Shown: positions 10,730 through 24,475 of the stretch, one piece after another
Layout: the number at the start of each line of letters is the position of its first letter
Numbering within the stretch: the first letter of the stretch is position 1
Made by a program: the position numbers and the translations under genes
From: Heterocephalus glaber
Taxonomy: Eukaryota > Chordata > Mammalia > Rodentia > Bathyergidae
Direction: 5' to 3'
Assembly: GCF_000247695.1 (NCBI RefSeq)
Contig: NW_004624842.1
Location: 3,948,570 to 4,012,569, forward strand
DNA: 64,000 bases
The notes under the pieces: model-generated
The model's input: only the letters and a program-made list of their open reading frames with translations
Database searches by the model: none
What the model was told of the DNA's origin: nothing

Positions 10730-11054
10730 TCTCAGCCTTATACAAGCCTCCTTCAAGTCCTCAGTCAGTTGTGTGGGAGAAAGGGGGCGGTAGGCTTTCT
10801 CCTTTCAAGAACGAGTTATTTTCAGCTGCTGACTGGAGACAGTGCACGTCTGGATACGGGAGCATTTCCACTATGGGACTGGATACAGACACACGCCAGG
10901 CGGACTTCAAGAGTCTCAGACTGAAGAAAAAGCCCTTCCTGCTGCTGCCACTGCTTCTGAAGATCCACTCCTTTCATGGTTTTTCCTGCCAAACCAGAGG
11001 CACTTTCGCTGTTGCCGCCGTTCTCTCCGGTGTCATTCATCGGCTGGCCAGAGG
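10730..11054 (+). promoter_or_regulatory. GDF5: GDF5 5' leader and probable start region
   Basis: This segment matches my memory of the mammalian GDF5 5' UTR from about 10750 to the ATG. It includes a GGGGGCGG GC-box-like motif near 10785 and a polypyrimidine patch. The exact transcription start cannot be fixed from sequence. The human leader is known to carry common variants that alter expression and osteoarthritis risk; I cannot place those bases here with certainty. It contains the uORFs at 10873 and 10976. Confidence 0.6.
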
Positions 11055-11058
11055 ATGA
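10873..11058 (+). CDS. Upstream ORF in the GDF5 leader, 61 codons, stop overlaps GDF5 start
   Basis: The ATG at 10873 lies in a strong start context (A at -3, G at +4) within the likely 5' leader. It opens 61 codons and stops at TGA 11056-11058, which shares bases with the GDF5 ATG 11055-11057. The peptide starts [20 protein letters not shown] and continues into a leucine-rich stretch ([10 protein letters not shown]), so it has a basic then hydrophobic, signal-like character. The overlap geometry would permit reinitiation at GDF5 or force leaky scanning. No peptide evidence is available from sequence alone. It could be purely regulatory or incidental. Confidence 0.5.
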   Translation: MGLDTDTRQADFKSLRLKKKPFLLLPLLLKIHSFHGFSCQTRGTFAVAAVLSGVIHRLARG

Positions 11059-11143
11059 GACTCCCCAAACTCCTCACTTTCTTGCTTTGGCATCTGGCTT
11101 GGTTGGATCTGCAACTCATCTGCACTGTGTTGGGTGCGCCTGA
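10976..11143 (+). CDS. Second upstream ORF overlapping the GDF5 start
   Basis: The ATG at 10976 (T at -3, G at +4, moderate context) opens 55 codons in a third frame. It reads through the GDF5 start and stops at TGA 11141-11143. A ribosome that uses it cannot start at GDF5 without backing up, so if used it is inhibitory. Function is inferred from layout only. Confidence 0.3.
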   Translation: MVFPAKPEALSLLPPFSPVSFIGWPEDETPQTPHFLALASGLVGSATHLHCVGCA

Positions 11144-11667
11144 CTTGGGCCAGAGATCCTCGGGGGCCAGGCCAGGACTGGCCAAAGCGGAGGCCAAGGA
11201 GAGGCCCCCCGTGGCCCGGAACATCTTTAGGCCAGGTGGTCACAGCTATGGTGGGGGGGCCACCATTGCCAAGGCAAAGGGAGGCATTGGGCAGACACAG
11301 GCCAAGAAAAATGAACCCAAAAAGCTGCCCTCTAGATCTGGTGGTCCTGAACCCAAGCCAGGATCCCCTCCTCAGATCAGGCAGGCTGCATCATGGACTG
11401 TAACCCCAAAAGGACAGCTTCCTGGGGGCAAGGTACCCCCCAAAGCAGGATCTGTCCCAAGCTCCTTTCTGCTGAAGAAGTCCAGGGAGCCTGGGCCCCC
11501 TCGAGAGCCCAAGGAGCCTTTCCGCCCGCCCCCCATCACACCCCACGAGTACATGCTCTCGCTGTACAGGACGCTGTCCGATGCTGACAGAAAGGGAAGC
11601 AACAGCAGCGTGAAGTTGGAGGCTGGCCTGGCCAACACCATCACCAGCTTTATTGACAAAGGGCAAG
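11055..11667 (+). CDS. GDF5: GDF5 coding exon 1 (signal peptide and most of the prodomain)
   Basis: Growth/differentiation factor 5 is a secreted BMP-family ligand that signals through BMPR1B/BMPR2 to SMAD1/5/8 in joint and cartilage formation. This exon encodes residues 1-204 plus one base of codon 205. Residues 1-27 form a signal peptide ([12 protein letters not shown] start, hydrophobic core, likely cut at VLG-A). A basic, proline-rich prodomain follows, with a [15 protein letters not shown] segment and an N-glycosylation sequon NSS at about residue 183. The ATG has A at -3, and the start matches the known mammalian N terminus. The donor GTGAGG at 11668 splits the codon G|AT, which exon 2 completes to give KGQ-DDRG. 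The total protein is 495 aa against 501 in human as I recall it; the shortfall lies in the low-complexity part of the prodomain. Confidence 0.97.
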
Positions 11668-14554
<2,887 letters not shown>

Positions 14555-14965
14555 GAAAGGGGATTCCAGCAGTCCTGCTCACTCTGAATGTAACTTGGGC
14601 TCAAGGTCTCCCTTAATCCACAAGTCTGTCTGAGGAATTCTGTTCTTCTCCTGCTCTGACTGGCAGGGGCAACCTCAGGGGACAGACTCTGAATGAGACT
14701 GAGACCCAGAAGACAGTGTTTTCCAATGAGACTCAGCCTGCCATCTCCCTTTACGTGAGCCTCCCTGGCCTCTGGACTCTCCAGGGGATCAGGTGCTATT
14801 CTAACCATCTCCAGGGAGAGCCACAGGTGCCACTTCCTCTTTGAATCACCTTTGTGCCTGTGATTTTCTGCCCTTGGGGCAGATGAGATGCTGATTGGGC
14901 AGGGGTGGGAGACAGGGGAGTGGGCTTGGGCAGGGGTAAGATGTATGAGGGCGTTAGGCTGTTAG

Positions 14966-14971
14966 ATTAAA
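14966..14971 (+). terminator. GDF5: GDF5 polyadenylation signal ATTAAA
   Basis: ATTAAA hexamer 525 bases after the stop. It is the first common variant signal downstream of exon 2, followed by an A/T-rich stretch. No better AATAAA lies nearby. Confidence 0.5.
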
Positions 14972-14992
14972 ATGTACATTGATAACATAAAA

Positions 14993-17112
14993 AGCAAAAC
15001 TGTTCCTAAAACTGTGGCAGACTGCTTTATTCCAGGGGACCTATGACCCCCGATTCCTAACCCACAGAGGGAAGGTGGGTTGCCTTATGCATAAGGTCGG
15101 GCCCCACCCCCACTCCTGGGAACAGAAGTAGAACGAGGCAGAGTGCAGCTGGGCAGAGCTGGTGCTCACCTCTAACCTCATTCCTGTTCCTTCCAAAAGC
15201 CTATTGGTCCTAAAAATTTTTTTTCTTCTCTGCTGGGGCCTGGCAACAGAATTAGAGTTTTACATTCCTTAGCTTGTTGTCTCTAAAACAGATCTTGAAA
15301 TGAGAGGGATATTGGGGGTTTTGTTTCCTTTAAAATCATCCCTACTTCATTCACCAGCATCTGTCCTGAAACCCCTGCCCTCCATACTCGCAGAATTAAC
15401 TGGGTACCATTTAAAGGGCCCTTTACTTCTCCACTGCAAAATATGGGCTGCCAGCGATCTTTTCCGTATGGAGGCATCTGCACTTTGCCCTGACATCCTT
15501 CTCACAGGACCTTGTCTGTGACCTGGCTGCCCTCCAGCTCCACACCCTCACTGCTCACTCATCACCTTCCACAGCTCCAGAGTCAGAACTGGCGTTCCTT
15601 TCTTTTACATTTTGGATGCCATAAGTACATAATTACACATTAGATAAATACACTCCCACTGGCCTCAGACAGACAGGTGCTAGGCACCTGCTGACAATGT
15701 TTCTGGCTTGGGGCTTGGCCCAGAGTAAATGTTCACTTCCTTTTGTTGGTAGAATCTTGGGAGAGGTATGGGTCACTAACTTCTGGGAGAGAAACACAGC
15801 CCTCTGGTGGGGAAATTTAGGGACCTCAGTCCTCAGCCTGAGGGCTCAGGGCCAGGCTCTACCTGGCTGATGAGAGTCACAGGGAGGACCAGAAGCCCAA
15901 GCCTCTGGCTCCCATCCTGGGGGCCTCAAAAATCTTCCCCACCTTTTTGCAGCTGGGCCTTTGATTCCCAAGGCTCCTGGGCAAAGCTGTCTCAATAGTA
16001 GGGACTCTTGCCAAGCTATGGGCAGATCTTGTGTCCTTTCTCTCTGCTCTTGAAACTTGGGTTGTCAGGGCCTGAAGCAAGAGCCCAATTCATGGGACAG
16101 CCTACCTTTGAGCTGCCTCCTTGGTTTGGAGACCTGTCCCCGAGGGACCAGTTTGAGTCTGGAGCCGAGTTCTCCCTGGCCTGGCTTTGTTGTTTGGCTA
16201 GTGGTGACCCTGGGAACTTGAGATAAACAGAGGAGCTACCATGGCAGATAGAGTCCTGGTGTGTATGAGAGGAGAATGAGCTTGCAGGGAGGTGGTGGGA
16301 AGCCAATGAGATGGCTACGGGTACAAGGAGAACAGTTTAGAAACTGGGTGCAGGAAACTCAAGGGCAGAGAGATGGGGAATGAAGGGGTCCCAGTTGGTA
16401 CCGGATGCCACAAGTTCTCATTTCCTGGATTTTGTGTCCCTGGTTTCTTGGGAAGGTCTGACAGAACTGGAGGTTCTCCTTGCCTTAATCCCAGCGGAGC
16501 ATCATCTGAGCCCTCATCTGAGCCCTGCTCTTCTTCTTCTTTTTGTTTTTCATGATTAGGGGAGTTAATCTCCATCAAGACATTTTATTGAAATGTTTCT
16601 CTGATACAGCAGTCAGAATCTTCAAAAAGGGCAGAACAGAAGTACAACCAAAGTTTCTGCAGCTTAAGCCTCTTAGTCCTAAACCTGAATTAAGCAAGGC
16701 AAAGCAACTTTCCTCCAAACTAAATGGGTCTCCAGTGGGTCTCCAGTGTGTCCATTGAATTGAGCTTTCAGAGACAGATGCTTGAGACTTAATACATAAG
16801 CCATCTTGGCTATGGTTGCCTTAATTATGCCTGAAGAGCTTAATACCCATCCAAGTCCAAAGGTGGAAGAACACATACACTCGTATGGTGATGGGCAAGA
16901 GCAGACTGTAAAAGCAAAGGCTGGCTGTGCTAGTCCAGCCCTGTGGGAAGTTTTCCTCCACAGAGGCAGAGTAGAAGAGTCCTGTTAAGGAGGTTAGTGG
17001 AATAAGAACACTCACTGTAGGCAGAGAGAAACATTCTCCTTCCTCACTTACTACCCACCACTGTGTTTTAAATTGTATATAGTATTAAGAAAACTTAGTT
17101 GTGTGTGTGTGG
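14993..17112. other. Intergenic unique sequence downstream of GDF5
   Basis: About 2.1 kb with no SINE, immediately 3' of GDF5. No gene seen. It is part of the SINE-free island and a place where GDF5 regulatory elements could lie (inference). Confidence 0.5.
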
Positions 17113-17209
17113 TTTTTTTTTTTTTTCTTTTTTTTGGTACTGGGGATTGAACTTGGGTCCTTGCACTTGAGAGGCAGGCGGCAAAACCACTGAGCTAAAT
17201 CCCTGGCCA
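17113..17209 (-). repeat. ID SINE
   Basis: Reversed copy; the first SINE after the GDF5 island. Confidence 0.92.
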
Positions 17210-17384
17210 GTTGTGGTTTTTTTAAAATGATGATTTAGTGCTGCTCTGTTTCTTCTTGCTTCTTATTTTGATGTGTTGTTCTAGCTGTTTATGTTATCAT
17301 ATTAGGAATCCCAACAATGATCAGATAGGCTATTCCCAACTCTTCATTAATTGATTCATTTATTGATGCTTCATATTGGAGCAG

Positions 17385-17469
17385 CTTTTTTTTTTTTGGT
17401 ATGGGGGTTGAACTCAGAACCTTGCATTTTCCAAGCAGACACAGTCCCACTGAGCTACATCCCCGGGCC
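17385..17469 (-). repeat. Old ID SINE
   Basis: Diverged reversed ID (CACTGAGCTACATCCCCGGG). Confidence 0.75.
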
Positions 17470-17944
17470 TCGCTCTGGGAGAGTGGGAACACCAGGAATT
17501 CCAGCAGCACTGGGTTGAAGGTGCAGGGCGGTTCCTCCACCCTCTAGCTCTGACCTGTGGAGGACCACGAGCCAGTGCCCTGCAGGCACCTCCAGAAGAC
17601 GCCTGTCCCCTGCAGCACTGAGGCGATCCCGCAGCAAGTCCCCTGCTCTTCCTGCTTGAAGGCCTAGGCTTTGAACAGACAAGCAGTCAATCTGGAGGGA
17701 CATCTCCTGAGGAGCTTGCTCTCCCTCCCACCCTAACCTGCCCTGGAACTCTCTTCCACAAAGGAGCAACTTAGACTGTGCATCTCCTCCTACTTTCCAC
17801 TCTAGGGATTCAGTCTATTAATTGCAGGTGGGAGGAGCCCTTCCATCCCAACTTTCAAATCTGTGAAACCACTTTCCTGGGCTCTTCCCTAGCGACAACC
17901 TCCAGCCCCAATTATAAGAAGTCCTCAAAAAAAAAAAATTCCTT

Positions 17945-18064
17945 TGGGCCAGGGATTTAGCTCAGTGGTTCCGCCACCTGCCTCGCAAGCACAAGGACCC
18001 CAGTTCAATACCTGGTACCAAAAAACCCCCAAAACAACAACAACAACAACAACAAAAACAAAAA
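17945..18064 (+). repeat. ID SINE with CAA-repeat tail
   Basis: The tail expanded to (CAA)n. AAGAAGTCCT occurs on both sides. Confidence 0.9.
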
Positions 18065-18238
18065 AGAAGTCCTGTAACTGTCCAGTACATTCTTGCCCAA
18101 AGAGTTCAGACTTATTTCATGCTTCATCGTTTCCATCCCTGGTCTCCAGTTCTGAAGGACTCACAAAACTGCACAGTTTACACTTCAGTTTGGTCATTTA
18201 GAGTTAGAGGTCTTTAGCAAATAAAAATTCCTTGAGCA

Positions 18239-18316
18239 GGGCTGGGGATTTAGCTTAGAGGTGCTGCTGCCTGCTTCGCAAGTTCAAGGTCCTGAGTTCA
18301 ATCCCTGGTACCAAAA
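18239..18316 (+). repeat. ID SINE
   Basis: Flanked by AAAATTCCTTGAGCA. Confidence 0.93.
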
Positions 18317-18991
18317 AATTCCTTGAGCATTGGTTTCCTTATTTATAAGAAGAAAAAAATGGGAGTAAACAATATATCCATTTCATGAAGATAATCGTAA
18401 GGATATAAAAGGCACTCAGGATAGTTAGTAGCTGGCACAAAGGTAAACATTATCTGTTATCATTGTTGCGCCTCATACCATCCTAAGAAGCCGGCAGGAT
18501 GACTATTATCTCCTTGCCACTTTTACAGATAGGAAGCTGATACCCAAAGAGGTGGAGGCAGAGTGGCAACCACAGGTCTCCTGCAGGTCTCCTCACTCTT
18601 TGTGCTTGCTCTTCTGGGCCCCTGACTGTACTGAGCCTAGTCTTGGCAAGCAGTTGAATCACCTCCCTGGTCTTGGCTCTTTGGCTTCAGAAGTGCCTCC
18701 TTGGGGACATACCATGTTTTTAGTTCCTTGGGAGAAATAGTGGAGCAGAGTTTAGGACAGGGAATATGAGTGGCCCAGAGGGCAGGAGAGAGGGGGCATC
18801 TAGTGTTCTGCTCCCCATCTCTTGGTCCTTTCCACATCTCCATGTCCCAAGATCCTAAAAGGAGTCTCAACTTTTCTTGGGCTTGGGACACGTAATAAAG
18901 TCAGAATAAAGTCTGACTCCTCTACTAATTCTTCTGATCTGAATGCAGATGTAAGGAAGCATAGTAAGGAAGGATTCGTTGTCACACGTTT

Positions 18992-19130
18992 TGAAATCAG
19001 GCAGACCCGAGTCCACTACTGGTTCCTCTACCTGTTCTCCATCCTGGTCCAGCTATGTAACCTTTGGAAAATTATTTAACCTCTCTGAGCTTCAGTTTTC
19101 CTATTTTGAGGAATAACATAAAATTTACTG
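18992..19130 (+). repeat. MIR SINE remnant
   Basis: ACCTCTCTGAGCTTCAGTTT after TATGTAACCTTTGG: forward MIR. Confidence 0.6.
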
Positions 19131-19149
19131 AGCCTGAGATTCTGGAGAG

Positions 19150-19270
19150 GGGATATTCATTCATTCCACTATCTTTGATCCAATCATTCATTCATTAATC
19201 AATGAATATTTATTGAGGATGTACAATGGGCCAGGTCCTGTGCTGAGTGTTGGGAAAATAACAACCACAA
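19150..19270 (-). mobile_element. LINE-2 remnant
   Basis: TATTTATTGAGGATGTACAA and GTCCTGTGCTGAGTGTTGGG match the reversed L2 end. Confidence 0.5.
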
Positions 19271-19337
19271 TTGTTCATGTTTATCTGGGGATTATCTTGT
19301 GCTGGCCATTTGTGCTTAGCACTTTATAGGAATTATC

Positions 19338-19484
19338 TTATGGTGGCACATGCCTGTAATCCCAGCACTCAAGAGGCTGAGGCAGGAGGATTGCCACAAA
19401 TTTGAGGCCAACTTGGACTATATAGTGAGTTCAAGGCCAGCCTGAACTACATAGCGAGACCCTGTCTCAAAAAAAAGAAAAAAA
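19338..19484 (+). repeat. B1 SINE
   Basis: B1 with internal duplication, just before the L1 at 19489. Confidence 0.88.
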
Positions 19485-20069
19485 TCCACGCATAAGAGTA
19501 AAGAGACAACCCATAGTGCGGGAAAAAATTTTTGCCAGCTGTTCCTCAGACAAAGGACTAATATCTAGAATACATAAAGGACTGAAAAAAATCAGACTCC
19601 CCTCATTTAAAGACTCAATCCAAAAATGGGGATCTGAAATGAATAGATATTTCTCAGAGGAAGAAGTAGAACTGGCAAATAAATATATGAACAAACACTC
19701 AACATTGCTGGTCATTTGAGAGATGCAAATTAAAACAACACTGAGATTCCATCTCACTCCAGAAAGAATGGCTATTATCAAGAAATCAGACAATAACAAA
19801 TGTTGGCAGGGATGTGGAGAAAAAAAGGAACCTTTCTCCACTGTTGGAGGTAGTGTAGACTGGTGCAACCACTGTGGAAATCAGTGTGGAGATTCCTCAA
19901 AAAATGAAAACTAGAGGTTACATTCGACCCACCTATTCCCCTTCTTGATATCTTCCTGAAACAATTAAAAGTATCATACCACAGCGATATATGCACATCC
20001 ATGTTTATAGCAACATGGATTGTAGTACCTAAATCTTGGAAACAGCCCAAATGCCCATCAACCGATGAA

Positions 20070-20116
20070 TATCTTATATATATATGATATATATATATGA
20101 TATATATATATACATA
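20070..20116. repeat. (TA)n tract inside L1
   Basis: TATATATATGATATATATA-type tract. Confidence 0.9.
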
Positions 20117-20188
20117 CATACACAATGGAGTACTACTTTTCCATAAAGAAGGATAAGCTTGAAACAGTTCTAGCTAAATGGATGCATC

Positions 20189-20276
20189 TTTTTTTTTTTT
20201 TTGGTACCGGGGATCCAACTCAGGTCCTTGCGCTTGCACAGCAGGCAGCGAAACCACTGAGCTAAATCCCCAGCCC
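20189..20276 (-). repeat. ID SINE, subfamily 2
   Basis: In L1. TGGATGCATC duplication at 20179 and 20277. Confidence 0.93.
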
Positions 20277-20286
20277 TGGATGCATC

Positions 20287-20367
20287 TTTTTTTTTGGTAT
20301 TGGGGATCGATCTCGGGACCTTGCACTGTGAGGCAGACAGTGGAACCACTGAGCTAAATCCTTGGCC
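20287..20367 (-). repeat. ID SINE
   Basis: Second reversed ID directly after the TGGATGCATC copy, with no third copy on its right. Confidence 0.9.
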
Positions 20368-20935
20368 TGAGACCATACTCTTAAGTGAAATAAATCTGAC
20401 ACACATGTTTAAATACCACATTGTTTCTATGGTGTGAAAACCAAAAGTGTAAATAAGGACCAAAATGTATAATAGATATCAGGAAATGGGAAGAAAATGT
20501 TCAAATGAGAAGGGGAACAAGAAAGGGGGAAGGGAAGGTAAAGAAGGGACAAGGAAAAAAGAGACTAGAAGGAAAAAATGGAAACAAAGCTTTTGTAAAT
20601 AAGGAGGAGAAGAGGAATTGAAGGGGGGATGGGAAAAAAAGAAGAAACAAGATATATCATGTACTGGTACAAATTCCCTATGATAGATGCTATCATTATG
20701 TATATCTAAAATGTATCAATAAATGTTTTCCTTCAAAAAAATCCATACATAAATGGAAGAGAAAATTAAGATTCCAAGGATGTTAGGATAAGATAGATTG
20801 AGTCAGAGGAGATGAAATAAAATATGGAAAAAAGTTAAATGATCCACCTAAGGATTCATGAAACCAACTGCATATACAGGATGTGAAAAAAAAAAGTGAT
20901 TTCACAACTTCAGACTTGAAAGAAATAGTATTGGA

Positions 20936-20966
20936 CCCGAGTTCGATCCCTGGTACTGAAGAAAAA
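20936..20966 (+). repeat. 5'-truncated ID SINE, about 31 bp
   Basis: Only GAGTTCGATCCCTGGTAC and tail remain, between two copies of AAAGAAATAGTATTGGA. Confidence 0.85.
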
Positions 20967-21057
20967 AAAGAAATAGTATTGGAGGTGGCTGTGAACTCAG
21001 CGGAGTGAACCAAATATAATATGGCTGCCTAAGTGCTAATACAAGTGTATGCTTCAG

Positions 21058-21160
21058 GGTTGGGAGTGTAGTTCAGCAGCAGAGCACTTGCCTAGCGGGA
21101 GTGAGCTGGGTTTTGTTCCCAGAATTGCAAGCAAAATGAAACAAACAAACAAACAAACAG
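21058..21160 (+). repeat. Old ID SINE
   Basis: GGGTTGGGAGTGTAGTTCAG start and (CAAA)n tail. Confidence 0.7.
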
Positions 21161-21332
21161 AAAACCTGTTGGCTTCATCAATAGACATGTAGTGTACAAA
21201 CCCAAGGAGACTATGATTCTGCTCTGTTCAGTGATTTTCTGTCCTCCTCACCTAAGTCATACTGGGAAGGATGGAGGAGGATGTGATAGGATGATGGTGA
21301 GTGGTCTAGAAATGTCTTGTGAGATCCCACTG

Positions 21333-21410
21333 AAGAAACTAGAGGAAGAGGAGGAGGAAGAGAGGGAGGAGGAGGAAGAGAAGGAGGAGGAGGAAGAAAG
21401 CAGCAGCTGC
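21333..21410. repeat. Polypurine GGA/GAA tract
   Basis: About 78 almost pure purines on the + strand (AGGAAGAGGAGGAGGAAGAG start). Capable of triplex formation. Confidence 0.85.
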
Positions 21411-21834
21411 AGTTTAGAGGAAACATGATCATAGCCTTTAGGAACTGAAAGACTAACATGAGTAAAGCAAACATGATCAATATGTATGGTTACAGGGAAT
21501 AGACCTATGCAGAGGCATATCACCAATTGGGGTCATGCATTGTACAGTTATTGGTACCAGGCACTGTATTAAATGCTTTTGTCCTATTTCATTCATTCCA
21601 GTAAATATCCTAGGAGACAGCTGCTGTAATCCCCATTATACACATGAGCTACTATACTGTATTTTTCCATAGGCACATTTCAGATGAATTTAGAGGAGAG
21701 CTTTTTATGTCTGAACTAGGTAAAATACCAACTTCTCATTGTGAAAAAGAGCTTGGATAATTACTTGGGAAACAAGAATGGATTGAGCATGTTTTAGGGG
21801 AAGAGAAAGTGGCAGTACAGTAGAGGGATGTTGA

Positions 21835-22055
21835 GGATGATGTGTCACACTGCCTGAGGTCAAATTCCATCCATACCCATGTGACTATGGATAAAGTCAC
21901 CATATCTTTCTTTTCTCAAATTTTCTCATATGTCATATAGGGATAATAATAGTTCTTATGTCGTGTAGTTGTTACGTACATGTTGGGAGGGTTATATATA
22001 ATACATATCTTTTGAATAATGTCTGGTTTGTAATAAGCACTCAATAAACCTTACC
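21835..22055 (+). repeat. MIR SINE remnant
   Basis: GTGACTATGGATAAAGTCAC through AATAAGCACTCAATAAACC: a nearly full-length MIR. Confidence 0.6.
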
Positions 22056-22091
22056 TACTACTACTATTTATTATTATTATTTTTATTATTA

Positions 22092-22127
22092 TTTGTAGTG
22101 CTGGAGGTTGAACCCAGAGCTTTGTTA
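22092..22127 (-). repeat. Old ID fragment
   Basis: GTAGTGCTGGAGGTTGAACC after a (TAT)n tract. Confidence 0.5.
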
Positions 22128-22680
22128 TGGATTATATCTAGATGTTCCCCAAAAGCCTCATTTGGTCATAGGTGGGGCTTTTCAGAGGTGGCTGGATCTA
22201 GATGTGTGATGCTGGGATTAAGAGTGTGTGGACTAAATTAGTCCACTGGTTTGTCGTAGTTTCTCAGTGTGGATAATGGGAAGGCCCACCCTGGGTATGA
22301 GTGGTACCACCCAAAAGGGGGGTAGCCTGGATGGAATATAAAGGGATAAAAAAAAACTTCTCTGCTACTTTGTTGCTTGGTGTTTGCTGTCTCCTGTCTG
22401 CTTGCCACACACAAGTTCTCTGCGACACCCCTCTGCTATGCCACCCTGCCTTGAAGCCAGCCAACTACGGATTGAAGCTTGTACAAACTGAGCTAAATAA
22501 ACCTTTCCTTGGGCCGGGGATTTAGCTCAGTGGTTCTGGTGCCTGCCTCACAAGCGCAAGGTGCTGAGTTAGATCCCCGGTACCAATAAATAAATAAGTA
22601 AATAAATAATTAATTGAAAAACCTTTCCTCCTTTTACTTGGGATGTTGGGTATTTTGTCTCAGCAACAAGAAATGTAACT
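22127..22680 (+). mobile_element. ERVL-MaLR-type solo LTR
   Basis: LTR of an ancient retrovirus-like element. It ends in the typical GAGCTAAATAAACC polyadenylation region and TCTCAGCAACAAGAAA tail. It is interrupted by an ID copy at 22511 with an AACCTTTCCT duplication. No internal viral genes. Confidence 0.7.
22511..22619 (+). repeat. ID SINE in LTR
   Basis: (AAAT)n tail. AACCTTTCCT duplication. Confidence 0.93.
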
Positions 22681-23040
22681 AGGCAATCTATGAGTATAAC
22701 CTGAATATCCAAATATATTATGTATATCACGGAGATCCAGGGAACCAATTTTTACTATTGTTCTCTTTTCTCACCATCTCTCCTATGGTATGTTTGCCCT
22801 TTGAGGCTCTGGCTACTCAGTTTTCTCTCTTCTCCAAGTCAGCACCTCTCAGAAGTCAAGTGGAAAGCATCAAGTGTCCATACCTAAAGGACTTGGCAGC
22901 TCTCAGCTGAAGCCACCCTCTCAAAGTCCATGGAACCAATCACCAATGTGGCATGATTTTAGGGGTATGAGGATGCACCCTCCCCATCTTGTAAACTCAC
23001 TGTTATTCATTGGTCTATATACCCACAACTCCCACCCAAA

Positions 23041-23047
<7 letters not shown>

Positions 23048-23073
<26 letters not shown>

Positions 23074-23147
23074 GGTACCGGGGATCGAACACAGGAACTT
23101 GTGCTTTCAAGGCAGGCAGTGGAACCACTGAGCTAAATTCCTGGCCC
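23048..23147 (-). repeat. ID SINE
   Basis: Flanked by CCACCCAAATTTCTTT. Confidence 0.93.
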
Positions 23148-23639
23148 ACCACCCAAATTTCTTTCCACCTTCAGGACCCAGTTAAGTCTCTTGTCCCCCA
23201 TGAAGCTTTCTTACTACCTTTCTCTATTCTATTCACTCCTCACTTATCTTCTTTCTCTATTTTCCTGTGATTCAGGGTGGGGCACCTTAATCTCAGCATC
23301 GCATCCTTAATCCCAGCATCACTCATTCTAATCCAGCCTTCTGAAATTCCTTACCTATGACCACATGAGGATTTGGAGGGACAGCAAGAGAGAAGCCATT
23401 ACATAGACCAAACAGTATCCTTCAAAATTCTTTAAATATTGTGTTCTCTCTACTCTCAATAAGTTCAACATGACCATTTTTTCCTTCCAATATCAGAATA
23501 GTTTCTTTGATTTGGGTTCATACAAGTAGGTGGCTTGTATGTAAGATCTTTAAACAGTAGAATCACACTCAGCCTGGGAGATAGTTGCACACAGTATGAA
23601 AGTGGAAGGAACATAGATGAGCTCTAGGAACAGCCAATT

Positions 23640-23960
23640 TATGCTTCCATCTCAAAAACACATAATCAAATCTACCATTTTAAGCCTTTGAAAGCATACA
23701 CTTCACCTGTTGACTGTATTCAGATCATTGTGCAACAGATTGGTTTCTGAAAAATAACTTTTTCATCTTACAAAACCAAATCTGTATTCCCTTGAACAAT
23801 AACTCTCCATTTTCCCTCACCTCCCAGTCCCTGACAATCACTCTTCTACTTTCTGTCTCTATGAGTTTGACTGCCTTCCATAATTGAAGCATACAGAATT
23901 TCTCTTTCTTCTTTTTATAATTTCCCCCAAGAAGTTAGTTAAATAGGTACATATGACTTC
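23640..23960 (-). mobile_element. LINE-1 (L1M) 3' UTR fragment, minus strand
   Basis: Similar to the reversed L1M 3' UTR (CATTGTGCAACAGATT, CTCACCTCCCAGTCCCTGAC). Confidence 0.45.
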
Positions 23961-24057
23961 ATTGTATTTGGTGGCTGAACAATACTGCTTTTAAAGGGAG
24001 ATTATAGTCTAGTTGTACAGAATGTAAAAAAAATTTTTCCATTTAATATGCTACCAG

Positions 24058-24178
24058 TTGGGCACTGTGGCATGGGCATGTAGTCCCAGCTACTCAAAAG
24101 GCTGAGGCAGGAGGACCACTTGAGCCCATAAGTTCAAGGCCAGCCTGGGAAAAATAGTGAGATTCTGTCTCAAAAGAA
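24058..24178 (+). repeat. B1/7SL-derived SINE
   Basis: GTCCCAGCTACTCAAAAGGC: an Alu-like early type without duplication. Confidence 0.75.
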
Positions 24179-24182
24179 AAAG

Positions 24183-24385
24183 ACAGGTGGAGTGGTACAT
24201 GCCTATTTTCCCAGCTACTCAGGAGGCTGAGCTAGCAAGATGGCAAATTCAAGGTTAGCTTGGGCAATTTAGTGAGACCTTGTCTCAAGATAAAAATAAA
24301 AAGGGCTGATGATGTAGCTCAGTGGTTGAGAGCCTGCCCAGCATGTTTGAGGACCTGGGTTCAATTTCTCATACTGCCCCCTATA
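24183..24385 (+). repeat. B1-dID composite SINE
   Basis: B1-like part then GGCTGATGATGTAGCTCAGT ID part. Confidence 0.75.
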
Positions 24386-24395
24386 AATGCTATCC

Positions 24396-24475
24396 ATGGG
24401 CTTAGTGTGTAGTGTGGTGGTAGAGCACTTGTCTAGCATGCAGAAACCCTGGGTTCCATCTCCAGCTATGCAAAC
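24396..24475 (+). repeat. Old ID SINE
   Basis: GGTAGAGCACTTGTCTAGCA: classical ID text. Confidence 0.65.

Larger units (their letters stand above)
19489..20737 (+). mobile_element. 5'-truncated LINE-1
   Basis: Resembles the L1 ORF2 C terminus plus 3' UTR, with stops. Flanked by a target duplication AAAATCCAYRCATAA (19482 and 20738). Two ID copies are inserted at 20189 and 20287, and a (TA)n tract lies at 20,070-20,115. Confidence 0.8.

Noticed and set aside
19516..19719. Possible functional L1 coding region
   Set aside because: Only a 5'-truncated fragment with stops, broken by two SINEs.
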